Assembly (NCBI GenBank): GCA_002292325.1
Contig: DBBR01000048.1
Coordinates: forward strand, 1-60,399
Source of the DNA: Flavobacteriales bacterium UBA979
Lineage (GTDB): Bacteria; Bacteroidota; Bacteroidia; Flavobacteriales_D; Sanyastnellaceae
Direction: 5' to 3'
DNA length: 60,399 nucleotides
The position numbers and the translations under genes were made by a program. Of the stretch, positions 43,627-52,817 are shown one piece after another (the first letter of the stretch is position 1; each line of letters begins with the position of its first letter). The notes under the pieces are model-generated. The model ran no database searches. It saw only the letters and a list, made by a program, of their open reading frames with translations, and was not told where the DNA came from.

Positions 43627-45936
43627 ATGAAATGGCTGCCTGTTTTTCTTGTCTTTTGGATCGCTTCTTCCTTGTTCGTTACTCTTGCACTTGGCCAAAC
43701 ACCTTGGTCATGGACCATGGATGGCGGACCAACTGTTTTTCTTGAAGAAGAAATGCCTCATCCTTTTGCGGGTGGGATGAGTGCGCCGCAATGGAGTACA
43801 ATCGACATAGACTGGGACGGGGATCAAGACCTTTTCTGCTTTGATCGGGATGGCTACAGGACATTGGTATTTGAAAATGACGGATTGGGTGGATGGATTG
43901 AGCGACCCGATTGGTCAGCCGGTTGGCCCGACATTGAACACTGGGCATTGCTTCGGGATTTTGATTGCGACGGATTGCCTGACTTGTTCACCGGCTACCA
44001 GAACAGCATCCACGTTTGGAAAAATGTCTCCTCTGGCCCTGGCGTCCCCCTATTTACGCCTTTTGCGACCCCGTTGATGGCGAGTTGGGACTTTGGTTCA
44101 GGGGCACAGGATTTGCCCCTTGTCTGCCTAACCATTGACAAACCGGCCATTTTTGATGTCGATGAAGACGGCGATTTGGATGTGATTTGTTTCACTGAAA
44201 CCAGCACCACGCTGTACCGGTTTTCAGGTCAGAGCCCTTGCGGTTTGGACATGGCCTGCACCAACCGATGTTATGGCATGGTATCCGAGGGTGCGGAGGA
44301 CAATTCACTGTTCATTGGTGCAGACCATTCATGTGGATTTAATGTGGTCGATCCCGAAGGAAGGCCTGATGAAAATCATGACGAACCCAGTTCAACTCAC
44401 CTTCTTCCGAACGTCCAACGCGATGGTGTGCATGCCGGCGGAGCGATCACGGCGCTGCAGCTCGACGGGGAGGACTTTCATGACTTACTTATTTCAGACG
44501 TGACGTACCCAAGTATCAGTGGCTTATTTCTTATGGATGCAGCCGACGGTCAGGACAGCACGGCATGGGTCGACCATACGTTTCCTTATTTGATTCCGCA
44601 TGCCGGCCCTGAGGATGCGGTGAACCTCGATCGATTCCCAGCAGCCTATCCCATTGACTGGGATGAAGATGGCGATTGGGATCTTGCTATTTCTCCGAAC
44701 ACGACCCTTGAAATCAATGATGACCAAGGTGTTCAGCTTTGGGAAAACCAAGGAACTGCGGATGCACCTTTATGGGCGTTGGTGGATGATCATTGGGTCC
44801 AGGATGGCATGATTGATGTTGGACGAGGAGCCGTGCCGCACCTCGCAGACTTGGATGGAGATGGAGACTTGGACCTGGCCATTGGGAACAAGGAGCGCTA
44901 CGAAGGAGTGAATAATACTCCAACCGCACTCGCTTTATTCGAAAACATCGGAAATGCTCAACAACCTCAATTCAATTGGACGACGTGGTCGGCTATCGAC
45001 TTTGCTACCAACGGGATTGAGAGCGCTTTTCCGACGACGGGTGACGTCGATCAAGATGGCGACTTGGACTTGCTCGTCGGCGATGAATTGGGCTTGCTGC
45101 ATCTTTATATCAACTCTGCAGGACCTGGTGCATGGCCGATCTGGGAACTCGAAACATTGGGCCTCACGGATGGCGAAGGAACGACCATTGATGTTGGACA
45201 ATTCGCTGCTCCTCAATGGGTCGATGTGGACGAAGACGGTCTGCTTGACATCGTCATCGGCGAAAAAAATGGCACCCTATCTCTGTATTTGGGATGCGGT
45301 GACGAGAACGCTCCCGCATGGTGCTTGTTCTCAAGCGAGGCCTTTGGTCAAAATTGGGGTGGCATAGAGGTGAATAATGCCTTAGGCATCAACGGATACG
45401 CCACACCGGCTCTTTTTAAGGATGAAAATGGATTGCATGTTTGTGTCGGCAATGAATTGGGCGAGGTCCAATACTTTGGCTTGGCAGAACCGATGGCATT
45501 GGAAGCTCCTTTGGCAAATGCGGCTGATCAAATCCATCCTCCCCTCCAAGGGCTCCGCGCATCCGCATCAATCGCGGACCTAAATCAAGATGGGATTCCT
45601 GAATTATTGATCGGCATTCAAAATGGCGGAATTCGCTGGTTTGAGGGCACTTCGACAGATATGGGCATGAACTCCAATCCTACAACATTGTTGGCTTACC
45701 CCAATCCCGTTCGGTGCGGCCAAGGATTGAACCTATTTGAAAGCGAAGAGATTCTTTCTCCATCTGCATCATGGCGTAACGCCTACTGGGTCGACATGCG
45801 AGGACGCGAGATCCCGGCTCAATGGCTTCTGAATTCCACGCTGCAAGCGCCAGACTCACCGGGGCTATACATCTTACACAGCGCGTCTTCAGGACAATTG
45901 CAAGAAACAATTTCAGTTATGGTCGTTTCAGAATAA
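43627..45936 (+). CDS. Secreted FG-GAP/VCBS-like repeat protein with type A T9SS tail
   Basis: A 769-residue extracellular protein. The signal peptide is MKWLPVFLVFWIASSLFVTL to LALGQ (about 1-23). At least eight calcium-binding propeller blades carry DxDxDGxxDL motifs: IDWDGDQDLFC, DFDCDGLPDLF, DVDEDGDLDVI, IDWDEDGDWDLA, DLDGDGDLDLAIG, DVDQDGDLDLLVG, DVDEDGLLDIVIG and DLNQDGIPELLIG. The C-terminal 90 residues form a type A tail (LLAYPNPV, SPGLYILHS). Such integrin-like propellers usually bind partners or surfaces; no enzyme site is visible. The ATG is chosen to begin the signal peptide. It converges with mdh 21 bp away. Confidence 0.9.
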   Translation: MKWLPVFLVFWIASSLFVTLALGQTPWSWTMDGGPTVFLEEEMPHPFAGGMSAPQWSTIDIDWDGDQDLFCFDRDGYRTLVFENDGLGGWIERPDWSAGWPDIEHWALLRDFDCDGLPDLFTGYQNSIHVWKNVSSGPGVPLFTPFATPLMASWDFGSGAQDLPLVCLTIDKPAIFDVDEDGDLDVICFTETSTTLYRFSGQSPCGLDMACTNRCYGMVSEGAEDNSLFIGADHSCGFNVVDPEGRPDENHDEPSSTHLLPNVQRDGVHAGGAITALQLDGEDFHDLLISDVTYPSISGLFLMDAADGQDSTAWVDHTFPYLIPHAGPEDAVNLDRFPAAYPIDWDEDGDWDLAISPNTTLEINDDQGVQLWENQGTADAPLWALVDDHWVQDGMIDVGRGAVPHLADLDGDGDLDLAIGNKERYEGVNNTPTALALFENIGNAQQPQFNWTTWSAIDFATNGIESAFPTTGDVDQDGDLDLLVGDELGLLHLYINSAGPGAWPIWELETLGLTDGEGTTIDVGQFAAPQWVDVDEDGLLDIVIGEKNGTLSLYLGCGDENAPAWCLFSSEAFGQNWGGIEVNNALGINGYATPALFKDENGLHVCVGNELGEVQYFGLAEPMALEAPLANAADQIHPPLQGLRASASIADLNQDGIPELLIGIQNGGIRWFEGTSTDMGMNSNPTTLLAYPNPVRCGQGLNLFESEEILSPSASWRNAYWVDMRGREIPAQWLLNSTLQAPDSPGLYILHSASSGQLQETISVMVVSE

Positions 45937-45957
45937 CGACCAGGAACCGTTTTTCGA

Positions 45958-46893
45958 TTATTTCTCGTTCATGCGGTCCAGCACTTCTGCCACCCCGCGA
46001 ACGGCTTTTTCACTCTCAACGAGCATCGCTTTTTCATCCTCATTGAGGTCCAATTCGATGATTTCTTCAATGCCGTTTTTACCCAGCTTAACCGGAACAC
46101 CAATGTACAAATCATTGATGCCGTACTCACCTGTTAACCAAGCACAAACAGGGAAAATACGCTTTTGATCTCGGACAATGGCCTCCACCATTTGTGCGGC
46201 AGCAGCTCCAGGAGCATACCAAGCAGATGTGCCCAATAAGTTCACAATTTCACCACCTCCTTTTTTGGTGCGCTGAACAATCGCTTCCAATTTATCGGCC
46301 TCAATTAATTCAGTCACGGGAATCCCTCCTACTGTCGTGTAGCGCGGAAGTGGCACCATCGTATCCCCGTGTCCGCCCATCAATACCGCTTGGATGTCCT
46401 TGGGTGAGCAATCAAGAGCTTCCGCCAAGAAGGCACGGTAACGGGCCGTATCGAGAATGCCAGCCATTCCCATCACCTTTCTTGAATCTTTACCCGCTGT
46501 GAGGTAGGCACAGTATGTCATGACATCCAAGGGGTTCGAGACCACAATGATGATGGCATCCGGGCTGTGCTGAAGGATGGATTCCGTAACACTTTTCACG
46601 ATACCCGAGTTCGTCGCGATCAAATCGTCGCGCGTCATTCCAGGCTTTCGAGGAAGTCCACTCGTAATCACGACCACATCAGAGCCCGCTGTTTTCACAT
46701 AATCATTGGTTGCACCGACAGTCCGTGTATCGTATAAGTTGATGGGGGCAGTCTCCCAAATATCCAGCGCTTTCCCTTCCGCAAAGCCATCTTTGATGTC
46801 CAACAAAACGACTTCATTGGCTACTTCTCGGGTAGCCAAAACATTCGCACATGTCGCGCCTACATTGCCAGCGCCAACTACAGTAACTTTCAT
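45958..46893 (-). CDS. mdh: Malate dehydrogenase
   Basis: A 311-residue NAD-dependent enzyme of the LDH-like malate dehydrogenase group, interconverting malate and oxaloacetate. Features: VTVVGAGNVGATCANVLA (dinucleotide fold), ITSGLPRKPGMTRDDL with substrate Arg residues, VSNPLDVMTY, MAGILDTARYR, and GGHGDTMVPLPRY with the catalytic His. ATG 46893 gives the canonical family start. An in-frame ATG at 46953 would add 20 residues (MADEIRLLNF...) and, interestingly, has its own near-promoter box 4 nt upstream, so that start is a real alternative. Confidence 0.95.
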   Translation of the reverse strand: MKVTVVGAGNVGATCANVLATREVANEVVLLDIKDGFAEGKALDIWETAPINLYDTRTVGATNDYVKTAGSDVVVITSGLPRKPGMTRDDLIATNSGIVKSVTESILQHSPDAIIIVVSNPLDVMTYCAYLTAGKDSRKVMGMAGILDTARYRAFLAEALDCSPKDIQAVLMGGHGDTMVPLPRYTTVGGIPVTELIEADKLEAIVQRTKKGGGEIVNLLGTSAWYAPGAAAAQMVEAIVRDQKRIFPVCAWLTGEYGINDLYIGVPVKLGKNGIEEIIELDLNEDEKAMLVESEKAVRGVAEVLDRMNEK

Positions 46894-46922
46894 GGTGGGG
46901 GATTTGGGGTTATTTGGGACGA

Positions 46923-46930
46923 CGAAATTA
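46923..46930 (-). promoter_or_regulatory. Candidate -7 box of mdh
   Basis: TAATTTCG on the minus strand, giving a leader of about 26 nt to ATG 46893. A competing TGTATTTG at 46958-46965 would serve ATG 46953. Confidence 0.35.
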
Positions 46931-46992
46931 AGCAATCGAATCTCGTCTGCCATGCCTCAAATACAAAACTCCTCAACATCCTCGTTTAACCT

Positions 46993-47000
46993 TAAATTCG
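46993..47000 (+). promoter_or_regulatory. -7 box of the MORN-like gene
   Basis: TAAATTCG, one mismatch to TAnnTTTG, 5 nt before ATG 47006 and 8 nt before ATG 47009. Confidence 0.5.
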
Positions 47001-47005
47001 CCAAC

Positions 47006-48109
47006 ATGATGAGCATTAAAATCAAAGAAATCCTCCCCATTGCATTGCTTGCGATGGCGTGTGCCTTCAACGTGGATGAGGTCCTATCTCAACCGGGAAC
47101 TCCAAACGGTGGATTTTACCCCACAGGCTCAGCAGGTGTTGATTACAACCTAACGAACCCGAAGAACAAGAAGGAAGGGACATGGATTCGCGTGTGGCCC
47201 AATGGAAACCTCTACTACCTCGGTCAATTCGAAAATGGCCATCCCACGGGAGGATTTACTTTCTACTATGAGACCGGAGAAATTATGTCCGAGGTCATTC
47301 AGATTGAAAACGGACGCAAAGCTTTTACTAAAATGTACCGAAAGGGAGGTGCACTGCAGGCGGAAGGCATGTACATGAGGAGCACTGAGTTGGATCAAAA
47401 CCGAGAACCACTGCGGTTGAAGCAAGGAGAATGGAAGTATTATGATGCTCAGGAGAACCTCCGACTCATCGAAAGCTATGACCATGATGTGTTAAACGGA
47501 CCGTCCATTTCTTATGGAAAGCAAGGACAGGAGTTGGAGCGAGGGGGATACGATTCAGGCGATCGAAATGGAACCTGGAGAACATGGGATGAACTTGGTG
47601 TCCTGTTGTCTGAAATCAGTTATCGTGCGGGTGCATTCCACGGATTATGTAAAATCAACTATGCCAACGGACGGCCTCAAACAATCGGAAGATACGAGCA
47701 TGGACAGGAACAAGGGTACTGGAAATCCTTTATGGAAGATGGCACCCTTCAAACGACGCGCCATTTCGAAAACGGCGAGCTCATCGAAGAAATCCACGAA
47801 AATGGCGCGGTATTTTTGACCTTTCCAGATGGGCGTCCACGCGCCGAATTTAGCGTTGTCGAACAACAAAAGTCGGGGCCATTTCGAGAGTGGCATGATG
47901 CAGGAGAATGGGTCATTGAAGAAGAATTGGATCCTGATTCAGGTGAAACGTTGCGGAAACGTGTGCTTGTTGGAGAGGCCATCCGCCGCGAAGGAGAATA
48001 CGTCGACGGAAAACTCGAAGGGGCGGTGTACTATTACGATTTGAATGGCAGATTGCAAAAGTCGGAGCGTTATGAAAACGGAAAACGTGTATCCGCTGAG
48101 AAGCCATGA
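47006..48109 (+). CDS. Exported MORN-like (YwqK-type) repeat protein
   Basis: A 367-residue protein with an N-terminal export signal (KIKEILPIALLAMACAFN) and no T9SS tail, so it is probably periplasmic or outer-membrane associated. The body is a series of about ten beta-hairpin repeats of MORN/YwqK type, each with the pattern G-x-W-x-x-[YF]-x-x-[DN]-G (KEGTWIRVWPNGN, GEWKYYDAQEN, NGTWRTWDELG, QGYWKSFMEDG, GPFREWHDAG, GAVYYYDLNG). YwqK was named as an antitoxin in Bacillus, but this fold is used broadly; no toxin is apparent here. Its stop overlaps the ATG of the subtilase gene, so the two form one unit. Confidence 0.82.
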   Translation: MMSIKIKEILPIALLAMACAFNVDEVLSQPGTPNGGFYPTGSAGVDYNLTNPKNKKEGTWIRVWPNGNLYYLGQFENGHPTGGFTFYYETGEIMSEVIQIENGRKAFTKMYRKGGALQAEGMYMRSTELDQNREPLRLKQGEWKYYDAQENLRLIESYDHDVLNGPSISYGKQGQELERGGYDSGDRNGTWRTWDELGVLLSEISYRAGAFHGLCKINYANGRPQTIGRYEHGQEQGYWKSFMEDGTLQTTRHFENGELIEEIHENGAVFLTFPDGRPRAEFSVVEQQKSGPFREWHDAGEWVIEEELDPDSGETLRKRVLVGEAIRREGEYVDGKLEGAVYYYDLNGRLQKSERYENGKRVSAEKP

Positions 48110-49833
48110 TGCAATCGTGGAAGAAGCTGAATCCCTCGCTACTTTTCTGCTTGGTATGCGTTGCTGGTCCTTGTTTGATTGGGTCCGGAGTTGCCTGGAG
48201 CCAGTCCGCTCCGGATCGCTATTGGGTTGAATTTAACGGGAAGACACAGGATGACCTGATTCCCGGACATTCTACACCTTACCGAATCGATGCACCGATC
48301 GAATTCCTCAGTCCAAAATCCATTGCTCGGCGGGCGCGTCAGCACATTCCGATCACGGCACAAGACCTCCCTATTCCCCCTTCTTACATTGCGACACTGG
48401 ATACGATTCGAGCAATCGATATCATCCTTCAAAGCAAATGGTTCAACGCCGTTACGGTGCACATAACGGATTCACTTTTTGATCCCCAGTCGCTTTTGGA
48501 ATGGCCGATGGTTTCCGATGTCAAGTCGGTCGAATGTTTACCCTCTTCCGATGAACCCCTTGCCATCGCCGTGCCACGCTCCACCACTGCACCGGATACC
48601 TCATGGTACGGAAAGGGCTGGAAAGCGCTGACGCAATTGAATGCCGATTGGCTCCACGGATTAGGGTTCACGGGCCAAGGAATGACAATTGCCGTGTTAG
48701 ATGCTGGTTTTGAAAACGTCGAGTCCTTGCCCATTTTCCAAAAAGCCTGGAGCGAAGAGCGAATTCACGAAGGTGTGGATGCAATGCAATCTCAAGGTGG
48801 CTTATTTGCGCATCACCGCCATGGCACGGCTGTATTAGGGACCATGGCTGGATACTTGAAGGATTCGCTCATCGGATCCGCTCCGGATGCCGATTATGTG
48901 CTCTATCGGACAGAAGATGCTTACAGCGAATATTTGATCGAGGAAGATTATTGGGTCACTGCAGCTGAGCATGCAGACAGTCTGGGTGTCGACATGATGA
49001 ATACAAGTTTGGGGTACTCCTTGTTTGATGATTCCACTGCAAACCATTCATACGAGGATTTGAATGGCGTTGGCACACGAATTAGTCAAGCCGCGACATG
49101 GGCTGCCGAAAAAGGCATTCTGTGCGTCACCAGTGCAGGAAACAGCGGTAATGGAGCATGGCATTACATCACTGCACCTGCGGATGCAAAAGGAATTCTG
49201 ACTGCTGGAGCCGTCGATGCTGCTGGCGAACATGCGCCCTTCAGTGGCTGGGGACCAACGGCGGATGGACGAATCAAGCCAGATGTCATGGCACTTGGTG
49301 TGCAAGCCGCTTATCCATTCGCTGATTCAACCATTCGAAGAGGCAATGGCACCAGCTTTTCCTCTCCCATCGTATGCGGTGCAGTGGCGTGTTTATGGCA
49401 GGCATTTCCTTCAGCTAGCGCCGCAGAAATACGGGAGGCTGTTATAGCATCAGGACATTTATTCACCCAACCCAACGACAGCATGGGGCATGGCATACCC
49501 GACATGCGCATTGCTTTTTCCGCACTTGATGCAGGCGGGGCAGCGACCTGGAAAGGAAGCGCAAATTCCATGGTGTTATTTCCGAATCCTTCCTCCTCGG
49601 GTGTCGTTCGATGGTTGGCCAATGCGCTGGATGGCCCCGACCATTGGAAGCTTTACACCCTTCAAGGACAATTGTACGCAGAAGGCACGATTACCGAATG
49701 GAAAACGAGCGAAGGGCAACGCCAGGGATGGATTGATTTAGGAAATCACATGACCAGTGGCCAGTACATCTTTCAGTTGCTTCAAGAAGGGACGCCCATT
49801 GCAGCTACCCCTTGGATTTTCACCCCTCAGTAA
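48106..49833 (+). CDS. Secreted subtilisin-family (S8) protease with type A T9SS tail
   Basis: A 575-residue extracellular serine protease. The signal peptide is about 1-33 and a pro-region of about 140 residues follows. The catalytic triad is visible: Asp199 in VLDAGF, His239 in HRHGTAV and Ser417 in GTSFSSP, with oxyanion Asn346 in SAGNSG. A type A tail (VLFPNPSSSG, SGQYIFQLL) ends the protein. The ATG overlaps the stop of the MORN-like gene by 4 bp. Its stop overlaps that of convergent rarA by 7 bp. Likely roles are nutrient proteolysis or processing of other surface proteins. Confidence 0.93.
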   Translation: MMQSWKKLNPSLLFCLVCVAGPCLIGSGVAWSQSAPDRYWVEFNGKTQDDLIPGHSTPYRIDAPIEFLSPKSIARRARQHIPITAQDLPIPPSYIATLDTIRAIDIILQSKWFNAVTVHITDSLFDPQSLLEWPMVSDVKSVECLPSSDEPLAIAVPRSTTAPDTSWYGKGWKALTQLNADWLHGLGFTGQGMTIAVLDAGFENVESLPIFQKAWSEERIHEGVDAMQSQGGLFAHHRHGTAVLGTMAGYLKDSLIGSAPDADYVLYRTEDAYSEYLIEEDYWVTAAEHADSLGVDMMNTSLGYSLFDDSTANHSYEDLNGVGTRISQAATWAAEKGILCVTSAGNSGNGAWHYITAPADAKGILTAGAVDAAGEHAPFSGWGPTADGRIKPDVMALGVQAAYPFADSTIRRGNGTSFSSPIVCGAVACLWQAFPSASAAEIREAVIASGHLFTQPNDSMGHGIPDMRIAFSALDAGGAATWKGSANSMVLFPNPSSSGVVRWLANALDGPDHWKLYTLQGQLYAEGTITEWKTSEGQRQGWIDLGNHMTSGQYIFQLLQEGTPIAATPWIFTPQ

Positions 49834-51101
49834 CCGTATTTTTCTTTCCAATTTGCCCGCAAAGCCTGGCGCATCTTTTCCTCGCGTGCATTGGTGCCAG
49901 GCTCATAAAATACCGTACCACTGATCTCATCCGGAAGAAATTCCTGACCTGAAAAAGATGATTTGGAGGAATGATCGTACTGATAACCCATGCCGTGCCC
50001 CAAGTCCTTCATCAACTGCGTAGGCGCATTCCGAAGATGCAATGGAACAGGCAGGTCGCCTGTTTCCCGCACGGCCTGCAGCGCCAAATTGATCGCCGCA
50101 TACGATGCATTACTTTTCTCACTTGTCGCCAAATAAACCGCGCATTGGGCCAAAGGAATCCTCCCTTCAGGCATACCCAATCGTTCGACTGCAGCAAATG
50201 TTTCATTGGCCATGACGAGCGCATTCGGATTCGATAAGCCAATGTCTTCTGAAGCGGATATCAGTAACCGCCGCGCAATGAACTTGGGGTCTTCTCCACC
50301 AGCCAGCATACGCGCCAAGTAATACACGGCGGCATTCGGATCGCTGCCACGAATGCTTTTGATCAATGCCGACGCCATGTCATAATGTGCGTCGCCTTTC
50401 TTATCGTACCGCACGTGTGAAGATTGCAATGCTTGGACGACACGTGCATCGTCAATGATGACCATCTCATCTTCAGACATCTCCACCAACAGTTCCAATG
50501 CATTCAAAAGTCGGCGTGCATCACCGGAACTCGAGCGAAGCAATGCACCCCATTCTTTGACTTCAATTTTCCGCTCAGACAAAACCACATCATGCTCGAT
50601 CGCATTAATAACAATCTTCTTTAGTTGATCTGGTGTAAATGACTCAAGGACATACGTTTGTGACCTGCTGAGTAAAGCTGGTATTACCTCAAAAGAAGGG
50701 TTCTCCGTTGTTGCTCCGATCAAGGTGATCAAACCCTTTTCCACCGCTCCTAACAGGCTATCTTGTTGAGACTTTGAAAAGCGATGAATCTCGTCAATGA
50801 ACAAAATGGCCCGACCTGCAAAAAGCCCAGATCGTTTGACCGTTGCAATCACCTCTCTCACTTCCTTCACGCCACTCTGGACGGCAGAAATTTCATGGAA
50901 AGGCCGATCAGATTGTGCGGCTATGATTTTAGCTAAAGTCGTCTTACCCACTCCAGGTGGTCCCCAAAGAATCATAGATGGCACATGCCCTCCCTTCAAT
51001 GCCTTTCGCAACACTTGCTCCTCACCGATCAAATGTCCTTGACCCAGGTAAGCGTCCAAATTGGTCGGGCGCATGCGCTCGGCGAGAGGTGCATCAATCA
51101 T
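49827..51101 (-). CDS. rarA: Replication-associated recombination protein A (AAA+ ATPase)
   Basis: A 424-residue AAA+ protein (MgsA/WRNIP1 family) acting at stalled replication forks. PLAERMRPTNLDAYLGQ opens the protein. Walker A GPPGVGKTTLA (about 47-57), Walker B ILFIDEIHRFSKSQQD, sensor 1 GATTENPSF, the arginine-finger region, SSGDARRLLN sensor 2, and the C-terminal tetramerisation domain with GGEDPKFIARRLLI and a late YQYDH segment. ATG 51101 is chosen; it overlaps the end of the acyltransferase gene by 8 bp, so translation is coupled. Confidence 0.95.
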   Translation of the reverse strand: MIDAPLAERMRPTNLDAYLGQGHLIGEEQVLRKALKGGHVPSMILWGPPGVGKTTLAKIIAAQSDRPFHEISAVQSGVKEVREVIATVKRSGLFAGRAILFIDEIHRFSKSQQDSLLGAVEKGLITLIGATTENPSFEVIPALLSRSQTYVLESFTPDQLKKIVINAIEHDVVLSERKIEVKEWGALLRSSSGDARRLLNALELLVEMSEDEMVIIDDARVVQALQSSHVRYDKKGDAHYDMASALIKSIRGSDPNAAVYYLARMLAGGEDPKFIARRLLISASEDIGLSNPNALVMANETFAAVERLGMPEGRIPLAQCAVYLATSEKSNASYAAINLALQAVRETGDLPVPLHLRNAPTQLMKDLGHGMGYQYDHSSKSSFSGQEFLPDEISGTVFYEPGTNAREEKMRQALRANWKEKYGY

Positions 51102-52005
51102 TTTGACTTCTTTCGTTCGCAACTGGTAGTCGCTCGTTCAACGGTTGATCAACCGGACGCTTGTGCTTCCAACGCTTGTGAGACCAAAGCCATTCAGAGG
51201 GATAGCGTTTAATGTCTGCTTCCAACAGTGCGATGCATCGCTCCAAAATTGCACCCTCAGCCCAATCCAACGGATGCTCAACAACGAGTTCATACCGTGT
51301 CCGATAATACCCCCGCTTGTCTTTGTAAATGTGGCCATACACGACAGGTAAGTTGAACGTTCGCGCCCACTTTTCTAACCCAAAATACCAAGCGGTTTCT
51401 TGCGCTAAAAAAGTAGTCCACCATGACTTTTTCGGGTCAGCTGGACTTTGATCAAACCCCATCACGATCGCCTTTGGCGCATCTCCTTGCGCATGCTGTT
51501 GCATCCAAGCCTGCGCCTCAACTGTCCGGACCATTTCGAGGCCAAAACGCTGACGCGAATCCCGAACGGCTGCGTCCATCTTCGCATCCGAAAGTTTCTT
51601 GTAAACCGCCATCACATCGTGCGGCAAACTTTGGTGTGCAGTCATCGCATAAAGCTCCCAATTGTTCAAGTGACCCCCAGCGATTAGCACACTTCTCCCC
51701 TGGTCATAAAACGCATCGAATAAAGCTACATTTTGATGCTGCATGCGCGATAAAGCATCCGTATTTGAAATGGAAAAATGCTTAATCGATTCCAAGGTAA
51801 TGTCCGCAAAATGATTGTAAAAGGAGCGTTCCGTTTGCTTAAGCCAGTGCACTGAGGCCTCAGGAAAACTCCGTTTCAAGTTTCCACGAATCACTTGCTG
51901 ACGGTACTTCAGGATGCTGGAGGCGAACCAACCCAGCAGGCGAGCCAACCCATGCAACACAGAATAGGGCAAGTGGGAAATGAGTCGAAGAAGAGTAACC
52001 GTCAT
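51094..52005 (-). CDS. Lysophospholipid/lipid A acyltransferase (LpxL/HtrB family)
   Basis: A 303-residue inner-membrane-associated acyltransferase. The catalytic HxxxxE motif reads GGHLNNWE (about residues 107-114), preceded by an N-terminal amphipathic or membrane segment. VMGFDQSPADPKKSWW matches the substrate loop of the LpxL group. In Bacteroidota one such enzyme usually adds secondary acyl chains to lipid A; the exact acyl donor is not readable. It heads a unit with rarA, 25 bp after the PhnP-like gene on the same strand. Confidence 0.9.
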   Translation of the reverse strand: MTVTLLRLISHLPYSVLHGLARLLGWFASSILKYRQQVIRGNLKRSFPEASVHWLKQTERSFYNHFADITLESIKHFSISNTDALSRMQHQNVALFDAFYDQGRSVLIAGGHLNNWELYAMTAHQSLPHDVMAVYKKLSDAKMDAAVRDSRQRFGLEMVRTVEAQAWMQQHAQGDAPKAIVMGFDQSPADPKKSWWTTFLAQETAWYFGLEKWARTFNLPVVYGHIYKDKRGYYRTRYELVVEHPLDWAEGAILERCIALLEADIKRYPSEWLWSHKRWKHKRPVDQPLNERLPVANERSQND

Positions 52006-52021
52006 GGTCTTGATTGAGGAG

Positions 52022-52029
52022 CAAAATTA
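52022..52029 (-). promoter_or_regulatory. -7 promoter box of the acyltransferase/rarA unit
   Basis: TAATTTTG on the minus strand, exact TAnnTTTG match, predicting a leader of about 13 nt before ATG 52005. Confidence 0.5.
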
Positions 52030-52030
52030 C

Positions 52031-52813
52031 TCAAACACAGCCTTTCCCGAACGCCATACCTGTCAACCCATCGTAAGCTAATTGTATGCCCTCTGGTAGC
52101 TCATTTTCCACGGTAGCGTGCTTGCCCAATTGATGGCTAATGTGCGTGAAATATGTTTGCCTCGCTCCAATGCGCTGGGCCCATTCAACGGCTTCTTCCA
52201 ATGTGAAGTGAGAAAGATGTGGCTCACGCCTGAGTGCATTGAGCACTAAAACATCCACACCAACTAAACGAGACAGGGCTTGCTCCGAAATTTGGTTCGC
52301 ATCTGTAATGTAGGCAAAACCGCCTACGCGAAATCCCAGAACTGGAAGCTGATGATGATGAACGGGCAAAGGCCACCAAACCGTTCCATGGATGTCAAAT
52401 GCATCCGTGCTGATTGTATGCAGCTTTACTTTCGGCACACCAGGATAAGTGGATTCAAAAATGTATTTGAATTCTCGATTCAACGCTTCTTGAACACGTT
52501 GAGTGGCGTAGACCGGCATGTCACGTCGGCTTCTGAAGTTGAAAGGCCGAATGTCATCCAATCCCGCTACGTGATCCTTGTGCTCATGCGTAAAAACCAC
52601 TGCATCCAATTCCTTCACGCCCGCCCGCAAGCATTGTTGCCGGAAATCTGGCCCGGTATCAATTACAACGGCAGCCCCTGACACCTTCACGAGAACTGAG
52701 CTCCTGAGTCGTTGATCACGGGCATCCAAACTGGAACAAACAGGACACTCACATGCAATAATGGGAACACCCTGGGATGTACCTGTTCCAAGAAAAGTGA
52801 ATTCCACCTCCAT
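52031..52813 (-). CDS. MBL-fold hydrolase, PhnP/RNase Z-like
   Basis: A 260-residue dinuclear-metal phosphodiesterase-like protein. It opens EFTFLGTGTSQGVPII followed by CECPVC, the layout of PhnP-like enzymes. The metal motif THEHKDHVAGLDD lies at about 82-94, further ligands are in HHHQLPVLG, ITDANQ (bridging Asp) and a late THISHQLG. Likely substrate is a cyclic phosphate or small phosphodiester; no phn genes are nearby. The start ATG 52813 is set by a perfect promoter box 4 nt upstream; the longer frame from 52999 adds 62 residues that overlap the divergent gene. Confidence 0.9.
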   Translation of the reverse strand: MEVEFTFLGTGTSQGVPIIACECPVCSSLDARDQRLRSSVLVKVSGAAVVIDTGPDFRQQCLRAGVKELDAVVFTHEHKDHVAGLDDIRPFNFRSRRDMPVYATQRVQEALNREFKYIFESTYPGVPKVKLHTISTDAFDIHGTVWWPLPVHHHQLPVLGFRVGGFAYITDANQISEQALSRLVGVDVLVLNALRREPHLSHFTLEEAVEWAQRIGARQTYFTHISHQLGKHATVENELPEGIQLAYDGLTGMAFGKGCV

Positions 52814-52817
52814 ATCG

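Noticed and set aside
47006..48109. Toxin-antitoxin system suggested by the YwqK-like repeats
   Set aside because: The protein is exported and its partner is a secreted protease; no toxin gene is adjacent.
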